DNA of 64,000 nucleotides. Origin: Soehngenia sp. (GTDB lineage Bacteria > Bacillota > Clostridia > Tissierellales > Tissierellaceae). A program made the position numbers and the translations under genes. Location: assembly GCA_024637045.1 (NCBI GenBank), contig JAGXFX010000019.1, positions 124,001 to 188,000 on the forward strand. The letters are read 5' to 3'. This document shows, piece by piece, positions 36,522 to 47,473 of the stretch (within the stretch, counting starts at the first letter, position 1; each line of letters starts with the position of its first letter). The notes under the pieces were generated by a model, which ran no database searches, had not been told where the DNA came from, and saw nothing but the letters and a program-made list of their open reading frames with translations.

Positions 36522-37820
36522 TTATAAGTCTCCTTCTATATAGGAATCTTTAATGCCACTGAGTTTTGTTGCTTTTATTGTTCCGATTATATCATCAGGC
36601 GAAGGAGTCCTTACGCGTATATAATTTGAAGTATATCCTTCGTATACATCAGAATTCTTTTTTGTATGTTCCTCGTAAAGCACTTCTTTGGGTATATCTA
36701 GATATTTACTATTGAATTCTTTTGATAATTTGTCTCCAAGTTTTATTAGGATCTCGCTTCTCATATTTTTTATCTCCCCATGAATCTGGTTTCCCATTAT
36801 TGCAGCTGGAGTACCTTTTCTAGGAGAATACTTGAATACATGAATTCTTGAAAATCCAATTTCTTCAACGAAATTCATCGTTTCCTTAAACTCTTCCTCA
36901 GTTTCTCCGGGAAATCCAACAATAACATCCGTCGTTATCCCTGCATCCGGTAAATACTCCCTTATCAAATCTACTCTTTGTCTGTAGTCTTCGGTAGTAT
37001 ATTTTCTGTTCATCCTCTTTAAAACAGTGTCTGAGCCACTTTGCAATGAAAGATGGAAATGATCACATATTTTGGAGCTTTTCGTCATTATTTTCATAAA
37101 ATCATCATCAATTAGTGTAGGCTCAAGAGAACTTAGTCTTATTCTTTCAATACCCTCAATATGGCTAATCTTATCAATCGCTTCTACAATCGACTCATTC
37201 TTCAAGTCTTTTCCATAGGATGCAACATGAATTCCCGTCAGCACTATTTCCTTGAATCCTGCTTTAGCCAATTTTTTGATCTCAGTTTCTATATCTTCAT
37301 ATTCCCTGCTTCTTATTGGACCTCTTGCATATGGTATTATGCAATAGCTACAAAATTGATTGCAACCGTCCTGTATCTTGACAAATGCCCGGGTTCTGGA
37401 CTTTAATTCATCGATGTCAATTTTTTCGAATTCCTTGTAAGTCTTTACGGATCTGACGATATTTATCTTTCTTTTTGTAAAAGCAGCCTCCTCACAAAGT
37501 TCAACTATTCTACCTCTTTCGCTGGTACCGATTATTACATCCACACCATCAATATTTTCAACTTCTTCAGGTGACACCTGTGAATAGCAACCAACAACGG
37601 CAACTATTGCTTCTGGGTTTTTTTTCTTTGATTTTCTTATGAATTGTCTGGACTTTCTGTCCGACAGGTTTGTAACTGTACATGTATTGATTACATATAT
37701 ATCTGAATAGCCATCTTCTCCGACTATGTTGTAGCCATTTTTCTCAAACAATTCTTCCATAGCCTCGGTCTCATATTGATTTACTTTGCAACCCAAGGTA
37801 TGAAAAGCCACTGAATTCAT
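36522..37820 (-). CDS. mtaB: tRNA t6A37 methylthiotransferase MtaB
   Basis: 432 residues. Three domains are visible: the UPF0004 domain with Cys residues in TLGCKVNQYE, INTCTVTN and VGCYSQ binding one 4Fe-4S cluster; the radical-SAM domain with CNQFCSYCIIPYARG binding the second; and a C-terminal TRAM domain. The enzyme makes ms2t6A at position 37 of ANN-decoding tRNAs. Overlaps the rsmE stop codon, so the two are probably coupled. Confidence 0.95.
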   Translation of the reverse strand: MNSVAFHTLGCKVNQYETEAMEELFEKNGYNIVGEDGYSDIYVINTCTVTNLSDRKSRQFIRKSKKKNPEAIVAVVGCYSQVSPEEVENIDGVDVIIGTSERGRIVELCEEAAFTKRKINIVRSVKTYKEFEKIDIDELKSRTRAFVKIQDGCNQFCSYCIIPYARGPIRSREYEDIETEIKKLAKAGFKEIVLTGIHVASYGKDLKNESIVEAIDKISHIEGIERIRLSSLEPTLIDDDFMKIMTKSSKICDHFHLSLQSGSDTVLKRMNRKYTTEDYRQRVDLIREYLPDAGITTDVIVGFPGETEEEFKETMNFVEEIGFSRIHVFKYSPRKGTPAAIMGNQIHGEIKNMRSEILIKLGDKLSKEFNSKYLDIPKEVLYEEHTKKNSDVYEGYTSNYIRVRTPSPDDIIGTIKATKLSGIKDSYIEGDL

Positions 37821-38563
37821 TAAATCACTCCCAAATCTCCATATTCATACTGCACAATAGACGAAGCTACCATGCCTGCTGTTTCCGTTCTCAGTATTCT
37901 GGGTCCAAGTGATACTATTCTCGCACCCAATTTCATAAGCTCCTTTATCTCTTCTTCCTCAAATCCTCCTTCAGGCCCAATAACTATATTGACTGTTTCA
38001 GCTTTTTTCAATGACTTGAGGACATCCTTAATTCCGTTGTCAGTTGATGCTTCATAAGGCACTATTGTGATCCCTTCCTTTAAGTAGACAGCAAGCTCCT
38101 TGAAATCTATAACTGGGTTAACTACAGGAATTCTATCTCGTTTTGATTGTTTTGCAGCTTCGTGTACTATCGCTTCCCATCTTTCGATTTTCCTTGCTTC
38201 CTTTTTGTCATCTTTTAATTTTACTACGGTTCTATTGGTAACAAGAGGATAAAAACTTCCTACCCCAATTTCTGTGCATTTCTGTAATATTGTTTCCATC
38301 TTTGAACTCTTAGGTAATCCCTGGAATAGATTTATCTTCACAGGGGATTCATGGCTTCTTTCAACAGGATTAATAACCTCTGTGATAATGGCATTCTTGC
38401 TGACTTCGATTATATTACATACATATGCCTTGTTTCCAGTGACTATTTCTATATGCTCACCTGGTACTATTCGAAGAACATCTCGTATGTGTTTAACATC
38501 TCCACCATTTATTTCCAGTTCATTATTTTCATTGATAATGCTTTCAGTAAAAAATCTATGCAT
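37820..38563 (-). CDS. rsmE: 16S rRNA m3U1498 methyltransferase
   Basis: 247 residues. A PUA-like N-terminal domain leads into a SPOUT methyltransferase knot with IVIGPEGGFEEEEI and LGPRILRTETA, which forms the AdoMet site. The ATG overlaps the prmA stop as TAATG; a further upstream start would lie in prmA without a ribosome-binding site. It modifies U1498 in the decoding region. Confidence 0.95.
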   Translation of the reverse strand: MHRFFTESIINENNELEINGGDVKHIRDVLRIVPGEHIEIVTGNKAYVCNIIEVSKNAIITEVINPVERSHESPVKINLFQGLPKSSKMETILQKCTEIGVGSFYPLVTNRTVVKLKDDKKEARKIERWEAIVHEAAKQSKRDRIPVVNPVIDFKELAVYLKEGITIVPYEASTDNGIKDVLKSLKKAETVNIVIGPEGGFEEEEIKELMKLGARIVSLGPRILRTETAGMVASSIVQYEYGDLGVI

Positions 38564-39483
38564 TATATCACCAATTTGGAAGTAATAGCTGTCCAACCGT
38601 TCATTGTTTCAATATGGATTACTTCATAACCATTGTTTTCAAGAGCAGTATTTACTATATCTGATTTGCTCTCAATTATTCCGGAGGCTATAAAAATACC
38701 ATCCTTCTCAAGGTGATTTTTTAATCCGGGGATAATATTGACTATTACCTCAGCAATTATGTTTGCAACTATGACATCAGCCTTTTCTTCAACCATTTGG
38801 AGAAGATTTCCCTGTTCAACCTGTATTTCCTCATCTACCTGGTTTATAATTGCGTTTTCTTTAGTAACTTTAACGCACATTGGATCCAAGTCTATTGCCA
38901 GGACTCTACCTGCACCTAATTTGGCAGCTATTATACCAAGTATACCACTTCCGCATCCTACATCAAATACCGTGGTCTTTGGATTTACATGCTTTTCAAG
39001 AGCTTTTGCACACATCACCGTAGTTTCATGTGAACCGGTACCGAATGCCATGCCAGGATCAAGCTCAATTACAATGTCATCAGATTCTGGTTGGTAATCT
39101 TCCCAAGATGGCTTAATTACGATGTTTTTTCCAATTTTTGTGGTCTTGTAATGAATCTTCCAGTTTTCAGCCCAATCACTTTCATCAACCTTGCTAGTGA
39201 GGATTTCACCAAAACCACCTTTGGTGATTTTCTCCGTTATATCATCCATTATCTGGCTTAAATCTTCAGCTTCGGAATAGTAGGCTTTAATAATGATCCC
39301 ATCATGACCGGTATTTATAAGGTCGGGTTCAATGAAATCCCAAGCATCTTTGATTTTGTCGAGCTCAACTATGTCATTCGGGTCTTCAATTGTCAGTCCA
39401 GTTGCACCATTGTCATAGAGAATACCGCTTACTGCATCCTCATTCTCAGGTGTCGTTTTTATAATAACCTCAAGCCAGTTCAT
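38563..39483 (-). CDS. prmA: Ribosomal protein uL11 methyltransferase
   Basis: 306 residues. An N-terminal substrate-binding domain precedes a class I AdoMet methyltransferase with VFDVGCGSGILGIIAAKLGA (about 170-190) and VANIIAEV. PrmA trimethylates uL11. It has its own promoter downstream of the dnaJ terminator and starts the prmA-rsmE-mtaB-HIT run. Confidence 0.95.
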   Translation of the reverse strand: MNWLEVIIKTTPENEDAVSGILYDNGATGLTIEDPNDIVELDKIKDAWDFIEPDLINTGHDGIIIKAYYSEAEDLSQIMDDITEKITKGGFGEILTSKVDESDWAENWKIHYKTTKIGKNIVIKPSWEDYQPESDDIVIELDPGMAFGTGSHETTVMCAKALEKHVNPKTTVFDVGCGSGILGIIAAKLGAGRVLAIDLDPMCVKVTKENAIINQVDEEIQVEQGNLLQMVEEKADVIVANIIAEVIVNIIPGLKNHLEKDGIFIASGIIESKSDIVNTALENNGYEVIHIETMNGWTAITSKLVI

Positions 39484-39513
39484 CAGATCACTTCCTTATC
39501 TATTATGCAACAT

Positions 39514-39542
39514 ATTATACCCTAAAATTAAACTCTTTTCCA
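39514..39542 (-). promoter_or_regulatory. Promoter of prmA operon
   Basis: TGGAAA (39537-39542), 17-base spacer and TATAAT (39514-39519), 30 bases upstream of the prmA start. Confidence 0.7.
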
Positions 39543-39600
39543 GTATATAAAAAAATCCTCTGAAGATGCATTAAGGAGGCTTTCTTGATACTCATATTCG

Positions 39601-39628
39601 TAATAAAAACAACCACCGAAGTGGTTGC
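39601..39628 (-). terminator. Terminator after dnaJ
   Basis: CAACCAC-TTCG-GTGGTTG is a tetraloop hairpin followed by TTTTTATTA, directly after the dnaJ stop. Confidence 0.9.
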
Positions 39629-40744
39629 CTATTGAAATACATCCTTAACTTTTTTAAAAAATCCTTTTTTCTCAGGCACTTTGTAGTTTTCGCCCATTCC
39701 CTTGGAATACTCAAGTAAAAGTTCTCTTTGTTTATCTGTGGTATCCTTTGGTATTATTACCTCAACAGTAAAAATCAAATCGCCTTTCCCAAGTCCTCTT
39801 ACATTGACTACACCTTTGTTCTTTAGCTTGAATCTACTGTGGGACGGAGTTCCTGCTGGTATGGTATATGTTTCCGTGTCTTCCAAAGTAGGTATTTCAA
39901 TTTCTGAACCCAATGTCGCCTGTGCGAATGTTATTGGTACAGTAACATAGATATTTACACCTTTTCTCGAAAACACAGGGTCTTCTTTTACTGAAATGTA
40001 CAAATATAAATCTCCTGGAGGACCACCTTTTTCTCCACTATGTCCTTCTCCTCGAACTGTCATGACCGAATCACTGTCAACTCCTGCTGGTATGTTGACA
40101 CTGATTTTTCTGGTTTTTATTTCTTTACCAGTCCCGTGACAAGTCTCACACTTTTCTTCAATGATTTCTCCGGCCCCATCACACTGGTCACATACACCAA
40201 CCTGAACAAACTGACCAAATGGAGTTTTTTGAGCATATCTTACTTCTCCCGAACCGTGGCATTTTGTACATGTTGTCTTGTCAGTCCCAGGTTTGGCACC
40301 TGTTCCATCACAAGAGCTGCAAGTTTCGTATCTTCTCAATTGTACTTCTTTTTCAACTCCGAATGCGGCTTCCTTGAACTCTAAAGACACACCTTGTTGA
40401 ATATCAGCACCTCTGACAGGGCCTGATCTTCTTCCTGTACTTCTTCCACCGAATCCACCAAATCCACCAAACAGGTCATCAAATATATCTCCAAAACCTC
40501 CAAAATCTCCTCCACCAGCTTGTGGGTCAATTCCAGCATGACCATATCTGTCATATCGCGAACGTTTATCCTGATCGCTTAGAATTTCATAGGCTGCATT
40601 AACTTCCTTGAAATTCTGCTCTGCTTCTGAATCATTTGGATTAAGGTCTGGGTGATACTTCTTTGCAAGCTTTCTGTATGCTTTCTTTATATCATCCTGT
40701 GCTGCATCTTTTGGTAAATCAAGTATTTCATAAAAATCTCTCAC
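39629..40744 (-). CDS. dnaJ: Chaperone DnaJ
   Basis: 371 residues. The J domain includes HPD in [11 protein letters not shown]; a Gly/Phe-rich stretch (about 70-100) follows, then four CxxCxGxG zinc repeats beginning CSSCDGTG and a C-terminal substrate-binding domain. It stimulates DnaK. GTG at 40744 is the best start since the J domain begins directly after it, although the upstream GGTG is only a weak ribosome-binding site. A perfect 34-base palindrome lies between dnaK and this gene. Confidence 0.95.
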   Translation of the reverse strand: MRDFYEILDLPKDAAQDDIKKAYRKLAKKYHPDLNPNDSEAEQNFKEVNAAYEILSDQDKRSRYDRYGHAGIDPQAGGGDFGGFGDIFDDLFGGFGGFGGRSTGRRSGPVRGADIQQGVSLEFKEAAFGVEKEVQLRRYETCSSCDGTGAKPGTDKTTCTKCHGSGEVRYAQKTPFGQFVQVGVCDQCDGAGEIIEEKCETCHGTGKEIKTRKISVNIPAGVDSDSVMTVRGEGHSGEKGGPPGDLYLYISVKEDPVFSRKGVNIYVTVPITFAQATLGSEIEIPTLEDTETYTIPAGTPSHSRFKLKNKGVVNVRGLGKGDLIFTVEVIIPKDTTDKQRELLLEYSKGMGENYKVPEKKGFFKKVKDVFQ

Positions 40745-40775
40745 TTCAATACACCAACTTCCATTTAATATCATT

Positions 40776-40809
40776 AATCAAAGCTAAACCGATCGGTTTA
40801 GCTTTGATT
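40776..40809. repeat. 34-bp perfect palindrome between dnaK and dnaJ
   Basis: The 17-base arm beginning AATCAAAGCTAAACC is followed by its exact reverse complement centred on GATC. As RNA it would make a 15-pair stem with a four-base loop, 32 bases before the dnaJ start. No T run follows in the operon direction; on the plus strand TTTTT follows. Confidence 0.8.
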
Positions 40810-40857
40810 TTTGAAAAAGTCATCATACTAGACTCTTACAATATACTATTTCATTAT

Positions 40858-42675
40858 TTAGTCTTCGTCAACAACTTCGTAATCAGCATCAACTACATCG
40901 TCATCCTGAGGCTCTTGACCTTGCTGTGCTCCTTGATCCTGTGCCGTTTCATATAATTTTTGTGAAATGGCATGAAACTCATTTGTCAATTCTTCAGTTT
41001 TTGTCTTGATGTCCTCGATGTCATCACCTTCAAGTGCCTTCTTCAAAGCTTCCAGTTTTTCTTCAACCTTTGCTTTTTCATCAGCTTCAATTTTGCCTTC
41101 CAGATCCTTCAAGGTTTTTTCTGTCTGATACACAATTGAGTCACCGTTGTTTCTCACTTCAATCTTTTCTTTTTTCTGCTTGTCTTCTTCAGCAAATCTT
41201 TCTGCTTCTTTTACCTTATCCTTGATTTCATCCTCACTCAGCTTTGTAGAGGCAGTAATTGTAATCTTTTGCTCTTTACCTGTTCCCAGGTCTTTTGCAC
41301 TTACATTTACAATACCATTGGCATCAATATCAAAAGTAACTTCAATCTGTGGAACTCCTCTAGGAGCTGGTGGTATACCTGTCAACTGAAATCTACCCAG
41401 AGTTACATTATCGCTTGCCATCTGACGCTCACCCTGTAATACGTGAATATCAACAGAAGTCTGACTTTCAGATGCAGTAGTAAATACTTGTGATTTCTTC
41501 GTAGGTATAGTTGTATTTCTTTCTATAAGCTTTGTTGTTACTCCACCAAGAGTCTCAATACCCAAGGAAAGTGGTGTAACATCCAACAATAACAGATCCT
41601 TAACCTCTCCACTCAGTACTCCACCCTGAATTGCGGCTCCAAGAGCAACACTTTCATCAGGATTTATGTCCTTCTGTGGATCTTTTCCAGTAAGTTTCTT
41701 TACTGCATCCTGAACTGCGGGAATTCTTGTTGAACCGCCAACCAATAATACTTTTTCTATATCAGATGCTCCCAATCCAGAATCCTTCATTGCAGCTTTT
41801 ACAGGTTCGATTGTCATATCAACCAGATCTGAAGTAAGCTCATCAAACTTTGCTCTTGTTATGTCCATATTAAGGTGCAATGGTCCTGATGCAGTCGCTG
41901 TAATAAACGGAAGATTAATATTGGTTGTTCTTGTTGTCGATAACTCTTTCTTTGCCTTTTCTGAAGCTTCTTTCAATCTTTGAAGAGCCATCTTGTCTGA
42001 TTTCAAATCAACGCCGTTTTCCTTTTTAAATTGAGCTGCTATATAGTCAATCAATTTGTTATCAAAGTCATCCCCACCTAGGTGATTATTACCTCTTGTT
42101 GCAAGAACTTCAAAAACTCCATCGCCAAGTTCAAGGATGGATACGTCAAATGTACCTCCACCAAGGTCAAATACCATGATTTTATGCTGACCTTGTTCCT
42201 TGTCAAGACCATAGGATAATGCAGCGGCAGTCGGCTCATTTATAATTCTTTTAACATTAAGTCCGGCAATCTTACCAGCATCCTTGGTCGCTTGTCTTTG
42301 ACTGTCTGTGAAGTATGCAGGAACAGTAATGACTGCATCTGTTACCGTTTCTCCAAGGTAGCTTTCTGCATCCGCCTTGATTTTTTGAAGAATCATTGCT
42401 GATATTTCTTCAGGGCTATATGATTTCCCATCGATATCTTCTTTGTGATCACTACCCATCTGCCTTTTGATTGACAAAACAGTTCTTTCAGTATTTGTTA
42501 TAGCCTGTCTTTTTGCTGTTTCTCCTACTAGTCTTTCTCCATCCTTTGTAAAAGCCACTACTGATGGTGTAGTTCTGTTACCTTCAACATTTGGGATTAT
42601 AACAGCTTCTCCACCTTCCATAACGGCAACAGCTGAGTTTGTTGTTCCCAAGTCAATTCCAATTATTTTGCTCAT
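40858..42675 (-). CDS. dnaK: Chaperone DnaK (Hsp70)
   Basis: 605 residues. The ATPase domain starts with [18 protein letters not shown] and has [14 protein letters not shown]; the substrate domain and a C-terminal acidic tail ([18 protein letters not shown]) are typical. It refolds proteins with DnaJ and GrpE. The gene is third in the hrcA operon. Confidence 0.98.
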   Translation of the reverse strand: MSKIIGIDLGTTNSAVAVMEGGEAVIIPNVEGNRTTPSVVAFTKDGERLVGETAKRQAITNTERTVLSIKRQMGSDHKEDIDGKSYSPEEISAMILQKIKADAESYLGETVTDAVITVPAYFTDSQRQATKDAGKIAGLNVKRIINEPTAAALSYGLDKEQGQHKIMVFDLGGGTFDVSILELGDGVFEVLATRGNNHLGGDDFDNKLIDYIAAQFKKENGVDLKSDKMALQRLKEASEKAKKELSTTRTTNINLPFITATASGPLHLNMDITRAKFDELTSDLVDMTIEPVKAAMKDSGLGASDIEKVLLVGGSTRIPAVQDAVKKLTGKDPQKDINPDESVALGAAIQGGVLSGEVKDLLLLDVTPLSLGIETLGGVTTKLIERNTTIPTKKSQVFTTASESQTSVDIHVLQGERQMASDNVTLGRFQLTGIPPAPRGVPQIEVTFDIDANGIVNVSAKDLGTGKEQKITITASTKLSEDEIKDKVKEAERFAEEDKQKKEKIEVRNNGDSIVYQTEKTLKDLEGKIEADEKAKVEEKLEALKKALEGDDIEDIKTKTEELTNEFHAISQKLYETAQDQGAQQGQEPQDDDVVDADYEVVDED

Positions 42676-42691
42676 TCTTTATTCCTCCTTA

Positions 42692-43246
42692 TTATTTCGC
42701 TACAACAACCATTGTAGGTCTTATTACTTTATTATTTAAAATATAACCCTTTTGCAAGACTTCTATAACAGTACCTGCATTTTCATCACTTTCCATAGCA
42801 GAAACTGCATGGTGAAGATTAGGGTCAAATTCCTTGCCAAGTGCTTCAATTTCTTGTACTGAATTTTTTTCCAAAACTTCTATGAATTGCTTCTCAATCA
42901 TTGAAATTCCCTTGTAAAAATTGTCCTCTTTATCTTCCTGAATCTTGATTGCACGCTCGAAATTGTCAATTACAGGTAATAAATCAATGATTATTGCTTC
43001 CATCCCATATACTATTGATTGCTCCCTGTCCTTTTCCGTCCTTCTTTTAAAATTCTGGAAGTCCGCCTGTAGTCTAGCCAACTTATTGCTTAGCTCCAAA
43101 ATTTGATTTTCTTTCTCTTCAAGCATTGCTTTAGACTTAAAAATGGGATCCTCCTCCTCTTTCTCAAGAGGAATCTCGGCCTCAATGGTATCTTCTTCCT
43201 TTAAGTCCTTTTCGTCCTCCTTGATACTGTTGTTCTCGTTTGTCAT
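42692..43246 (-). CDS. grpE: Nucleotide exchange factor GrpE
   Basis: 184 residues. An acidic N-terminal segment and long coiled coil (about 40-110) lead to the beta-domain with VLQKGYILNNKVIRPTMVVV, the family signature. It releases ADP from DnaK. It lies between hrcA and dnaK with short spacing. Confidence 0.96.
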   Translation of the reverse strand: MTNENNSIKEDEKDLKEEDTIEAEIPLEKEEEDPIFKSKAMLEEKENQILELSNKLARLQADFQNFKRRTEKDREQSIVYGMEAIIIDLLPVIDNFERAIKIQEDKEDNFYKGISMIEKQFIEVLEKNSVQEIEALGKEFDPNLHHAVSAMESDENAGTVIEVLQKGYILNNKVIRPTMVVVAK

Positions 43247-43252
43247 TTACAA

Positions 43253-44302
43253 TCACCTCTTAACGCTTCCATTAGAATTATTTATTATCTCGGAAATATT
43301 ATCCGAAAAAATTCTCAGTGTTTTAATCAGTCGCAAGTAATCCATTCTTGTTGGACCAATTATTCCAATCTTTCCTACAGTTTCTCCCTCAAGTTTGTAA
43401 GTAGCAGTTATTATACTGCATTCCTTAAGTGGAGCATAAATATTTTCCTGTCCAATGCTAATATTTATATCCCTGGATATTGAATCCATCAGTAAAATAT
43501 TCATTAGCTGATCCTTGTCCTCAATAAATGACATTAAAGACTTAACTTTATCAATGTCTTTGTATTCAGGGAAGTTTAAAAGCATTCCTATACCATCAGC
43601 ATAAAGGTCAATGCTATCCATGCTTTCAACAGATTTGTTTATTATTGGGATAAGTCTTTCAACTTCATCCTTGTATTTGTAGAATTCATTGAACATCCCC
43701 TTTAGGGAATCCTTATTCAACTGATTGAATGAAATATTCCTAAGTCTTTCATTTAACATATTTGTTATTGCATTAAGCTGATTTTCAGGGATTGCCTGTT
43801 CTGTCTTGAAAACAGTATTCTTAACCAGTCCATTTTCATTTACCAAAATCAACAAAATCTGATACTCATCAATAGGCAATAATTGGACGTGCTTAATCCT
43901 CGTCTCTTTTATTTGAGGAGACAGTGCCAGTGCTGTATAGCTTGTTATGTGGGAAAGAAGTCTGGCTGAATTTTGAATCAGCTGGTCCAATTCTTTGCTT
44001 TCCCTTTCAAGGGCATTTCTTATTTCCATTTTCTGCTTTTTGTTGATTGTTTCGTTGTCCAACTTAATAAAGCTATCCACATAAAGTCGATAAGCCTTGT
44101 CAGAAGGAACTCTCCCGGATGAAGTATGGGTTTTATTTAGATACCCCAATTCTTCCAGGTCAGACATTTCATTTCTTATTGTAGCTGAGCTGACTCCAAG
44201 ATTAAAGGATTTTGATATAGTTCTTGAACCAATTGGTTCTGCTGTAGTTATATAGCTGTCTATAATGGCGTAAAGTACTCTCATTTTTCTGTCATCCAAC
44301 AT
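43253..44302 (-). CDS. hrcA: Heat-inducible repressor HrcA
   Basis: 349 residues. The N-terminal winged helix (RTISKSFNLGVSSATIRNEMSDLEELGYL) binds CIRCE; a GAF-like central region follows. HrcA represses this operon and needs GroEL for activity. ATG at 44302 follows AGAGGTG; the in-frame codon at 44347 lies inside the CIRCE element and is unlikely to be translated. Confidence 0.96.
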   Translation of the reverse strand: MLDDRKMRVLYAIIDSYITTAEPIGSRTISKSFNLGVSSATIRNEMSDLEELGYLNKTHTSSGRVPSDKAYRLYVDSFIKLDNETINKKQKMEIRNALERESKELDQLIQNSARLLSHITSYTALALSPQIKETRIKHVQLLPIDEYQILLILVNENGLVKNTVFKTEQAIPENQLNAITNMLNERLRNISFNQLNKDSLKGMFNEFYKYKDEVERLIPIINKSVESMDSIDLYADGIGMLLNFPEYKDIDKVKSLMSFIEDKDQLMNILLMDSISRDINISIGQENIYAPLKECSIITATYKLEGETVGKIGIIGPTRMDYLRLIKTLRIFSDNISEIINNSNGSVKR

Positions 44303-44333
44303 AACATCACCTCTAAATTCTCCTGGATGATTG

Positions 44334-44360
44334 TTAGCACTCCTCATCGCCGAGTGCTAA
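44334..44360 (-). promoter_or_regulatory. CIRCE operator of the hrcA-dnaK operon
   Basis: TTAGCACTC, a nine-base spacer and GAGTGCTAA form the perfect CIRCE consensus, between the promoter and hrcA. HrcA binding here should repress the operon. Confidence 0.98.
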
Positions 44361-44370
44361 TCCTATATAT

Positions 44371-44399
44371 AAATTATCATCCTTACAGGTATTTGTCAA
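44371..44399 (-). promoter_or_regulatory. Promoter of hrcA-grpE-dnaK-dnaJ
   Basis: TTGACA (44394-44399) is followed after 17 bases by TAATTT (44371-44376), ten bases upstream of CIRCE. Confidence 0.75.
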
Positions 44400-44412
44400 T
44401 ACTTTTTGCTAA

Positions 44413-45549
44413 CTACGGTAGAAAATCAACTTCAACTAAATTACTGAGATCCTTGCCCTTATCTGTAAGACTTATTCTATCTTCACTGATCATCAACAAT
44501 CCAGTTTCAATGTGTTTGTTAACCACTCTTTCGTACTTTTGCATAAATGATCGATTAAACCTGGTTTCATAGTCCACAAATGATATTCCTTCATTAAGTC
44601 TAATTCGTAAAATCAGATATTCTGATTCCATCAAATCTTTGCTAATAGTCTCCTCTCCTGAAATTGGTAGTATATTCTCGTCAATCATACTGAAATACTC
44701 ATTGAAAACCGATGTGTTCCAATATCTTCGATTATCTATGGATGAATGGCTGGACAGACCAACTCCAATGTATGGATTCAACTTCCAGTATCCAAGATTG
44801 TGTCTGCACTCGAAACCTTTTTTTGCCAGATTGGATATCTCGTACTGTCTATATCCATTCTGTTCAAGCATCCGGATTCCAGAGTGATACATATGTCTTT
44901 CTTCATCTTCCGATGGCATCGATACCAGACCTTTTTTATACCAATGATAGAGAAGAGTATTCTCTTCTAGAATCAATCCGTACATTGAGATATGCTCAAG
45001 ATTTAACTCTTTAACTTTATCCAGTGTCTTATGAAAATCATCTACACTCTGATGGGGCAACCCAAAAATCAGGTCACCGTTGATATTTTCAAAACCTGCA
45101 TTTCTCAGAATATCTACTGTAGATACTACCTGATCCTTACTGTGGATTCTACCAATTATCCTTAAATTATTGTCATTCATGGATTGTATGCCCATGCTAA
45201 CCCTGTTAATGCCTGCGTTCTTATAACTTACAGCCTTTTCATAAGTCAGTGTTCCAGGGTTTATTTCCATGGATATTTCGGCATCGGGAACGATTTTAAA
45301 CCTCTCTCTGATAATCCCAAGTATGTTGCCTATGCTCGTTTGTTCCAATACAGAAGGTGTTCCACCACCTATGAATATCGTACCTATATCATATTTTCCA
45401 AACTTTTCAGCTTGAATAACAATTTCCTTGATTAGGTACTTTTCATATTTTCTAATTAGCTCCATATTACCGGGTACCGATGTAAAGTCACAGTAATAGC
45501 ATTTTTTTTCACAAAATGGTATATGAATATACAATCCAATCTGTTTCAT
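44413..45549 (-). CDS. hemW: Radical SAM heme chaperone HemW
   Basis: 378 residues. It has the CEKKCYYCDF cluster motif, with an extra Cys, and IFIGGGTPSVL near residue 60. HemW proteins, once annotated as oxygen-independent coproporphyrinogen oxidase, insert heme into proteins. An anaerobe without a visible heme pathway here may still use it for a limited set of proteins. It lies between lepA and hrcA, as in B. subtilis. Confidence 0.93.
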   Translation of the reverse strand: MKQIGLYIHIPFCEKKCYYCDFTSVPGNMELIRKYEKYLIKEIVIQAEKFGKYDIGTIFIGGGTPSVLEQTSIGNILGIIRERFKIVPDAEISMEINPGTLTYEKAVSYKNAGINRVSMGIQSMNDNNLRIIGRIHSKDQVVSTVDILRNAGFENINGDLIFGLPHQSVDDFHKTLDKVKELNLEHISMYGLILEENTLLYHWYKKGLVSMPSEDEERHMYHSGIRMLEQNGYRQYEISNLAKKGFECRHNLGYWKLNPYIGVGLSSHSSIDNRRYWNTSVFNEYFSMIDENILPISGEETISKDLMESEYLILRIRLNEGISFVDYETRFNRSFMQKYERVVNKHIETGLLMISEDRISLTDKGKDLSNLVEVDFLP

Positions 45550-45570
45550 TTTTTCCTCCCGCTACTTCCA

Positions 45571-45614
45571 AATCAAATAAAGGAAAAGTCCCTGTGACTT
45601 TTCCTTTATTTGAT
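45571..45614 (-). terminator. Long hairpin after lepA
   Basis: A 20-pair perfect stem with a five-base loop begins at the lepA stop codon; the T-rich 3' arm ends in TATTTGATT. The stem is unusually long, but location supports a terminator or an attenuator between lepA and hemW. Confidence 0.7.
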
Positions 45615-47426
45615 TTATTTTTTCTCGTCATATTTTAAAACAGTAAGGAACGCCTCCTGAGGAACCTCTACTGAGCCAATTTGTCTCATCCTCTTTTTAC
45701 CTTCCTTCTGCTTTTCAAGCAACTTTCTCTTCCTGGAGATATCTCCACCGTAGCACTTGGCAAGTACATCCTTTCTCAAGGCTCTAATAGTCTCTCTAGC
45801 GATGACTTTGGTGCCTATGGTAGCTTGAATAGGCACGGCAAATTGATGCCTTGGAATTACGTCTACAAGCCTCTCAGCTATACTTCTACCTCTTTCATAT
45901 GCTTTATCCTCATGGACTATCAGTGAGAAGGCATCCACCAATTCAGCATTGATTAGTATATCCATCTTGACCAATTCGCTTTGCTGATAGCCTTTTAGTT
46001 CATAATCCAAGGAAGCATATCCCCTTGTCTTTGATTTCAAAGCATCAAAGAAATCATAAATAACCTCATTTAATGGAAGGTCGTAATGAAGCACAACTCT
46101 GGTCTCCTCAAGATACTCCATATTCTTGAATGCGCCTCTCTTGTTTTGACACAACTCCATTATTGGCCCAACATATTCTGTCGGTGTCATAATGGATGCT
46201 GAAACTACTGGCTCCTCCATATATGATATCTCTGATGGTGCAGGCAGATTTGAAGGATTCTGTATCTCAATAACTTCTCCACTTGTCTTTGTGATTCGAT
46301 ATATTACACTTGGTGCCGTGGTTATTATGTTCAGGTCAAACTCTCTTTCCAGTCTCTCCTGAACAATCTCCATGTGAAGTAATCCCAGGAATCCACATCT
46401 GAATCCAAATCCAAGAGCAACTGAAGTCTCCGGCTCAAAAACAAGTGCCGCATCATTTACCTGAAGCTTTTCCAGTGCATCTCTTACAGTGTTAAAATCT
46501 TCTCCTTCAGCAGGATAAATCCCACAGTAAACCATTGGTATTACTTTTTTATAACCTGGTAAAGGCTCTGGTGTAGGATTCTTTGGATCAGTTATGGTAT
46601 CTCCAACTCTGGCTTCCTTTACGTTCTTTATGCTTGCAGTAAGGTAGCCTACCTCTCCGGCACTCAAACTGTCCATTGGTATGTGTTTTGATGTGTTTAC
46701 TCCAACTTCAGTAACTTCAAAACTCTTCTCTGTTGCCATCATCTTTACAATCATTCCTGCCTTGACCTGACCTTCAAAAACCCTTATGTAACAAGTAACT
46801 CCCTTGTAACTATCATAATATGAATCAAATATCAAAGCTTTCAAAGGTGCTTTTGGGTCCCCTAAGGGCGCCGGTACTTTAGCCACTATAGCCTCAAGAA
46901 CCTGTTCTACATTCAAACCATCTTTTGCTGATATCAAAGGAGCATCACGGCTCTCAATACCGATAATGTCCTCAATCTCATCAATTATTTCTTCAGGTCT
47001 TGCACTTGGCAAATCTATTTTGTTTATTACAGGCAGTATTTCAAGGTCCTGATCAATTGCAAGGTACACATTCGCCAATGTTTGAGCTTCCACCCCCTGT
47101 GTTGCATCTACGACAAGAACGGCACCTTCACAAGCTGCAAGTGAACGAGAAACTTCGTAATTAAAGTCTACATGCCCTGGAGTGTCTATAAGATTAAACA
47201 CATACTCCTCACCATCTTTAGCTTTGTAAACAAGCCTCACAGCTTTAAGCTTGATGGTTATTCCCCTTTCTCTTTCCAGATCCATTTTATCAAGTACCTG
47301 TTCCTGCATCTCTCTTGATGTCAACATTCCTGTCATTTCAATTAATCTGTCAGCAAGGGTTGACTTGCCATGGTCTATATGAGCTATTATAGAAAAATTT
47401 CTTATGTTTTCCTGTTTTACGCGCAT
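45615..47426 (-). CDS. lepA: Elongation factor 4 (LepA)
   Basis: 603 residues. The GTPase domain has [22 protein letters not shown] and NKIDLPSA; the C-terminal domain is specific to LepA, with [30 protein letters not shown]4 acts on the ribosome under ionic stress and in initiation. It is downstream of signal peptidase lepB by 47 bases, as in the classic lep operon of proteobacteria. Confidence 0.98.
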   Translation of the reverse strand: MRVKQENIRNFSIIAHIDHGKSTLADRLIEMTGMLTSREMQEQVLDKMDLERERGITIKLKAVRLVYKAKDGEEYVFNLIDTPGHVDFNYEVSRSLAACEGAVLVVDATQGVEAQTLANVYLAIDQDLEILPVINKIDLPSARPEEIIDEIEDIIGIESRDAPLISAKDGLNVEQVLEAIVAKVPAPLGDPKAPLKALIFDSYYDSYKGVTCYIRVFEGQVKAGMIVKMMATEKSFEVTEVGVNTSKHIPMDSLSAGEVGYLTASIKNVKEARVGDTITDPKNPTPEPLPGYKKVIPMVYCGIYPAEGEDFNTVRDALEKLQVNDAALVFEPETSVALGFGFRCGFLGLLHMEIVQERLEREFDLNIITTAPSVIYRITKTSGEVIEIQNPSNLPAPSEISYMEEPVVSASIMTPTEYVGPIMELCQNKRGAFKNMEYLEETRVVLHYDLPLNEVIYDFFDALKSKTRGYASLDYELKGYQQSELVKMDILINAELVDAFSLIVHEDKAYERGRSIAERLVDVIPRHQFAVPIQATIGTKVIARETIRALRKDVLAKCYGGDISRKRKLLEKQKEGKKRMRQIGSVEVPQEAFLTVLKYDEKK

Positions 47427-47473
47427 GCTTTTCCTCCTAGTGTCTGATTTCCATATAACCTCTATTGAATAGG

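Noticed and set aside
45571-45615. 20-pair inverted repeat after lepA considered as an IS end or protein-binding site
   Set aside because: It is a single copy placed directly at a stop codon between two genes in the same direction, so a terminator or attenuator is simpler.
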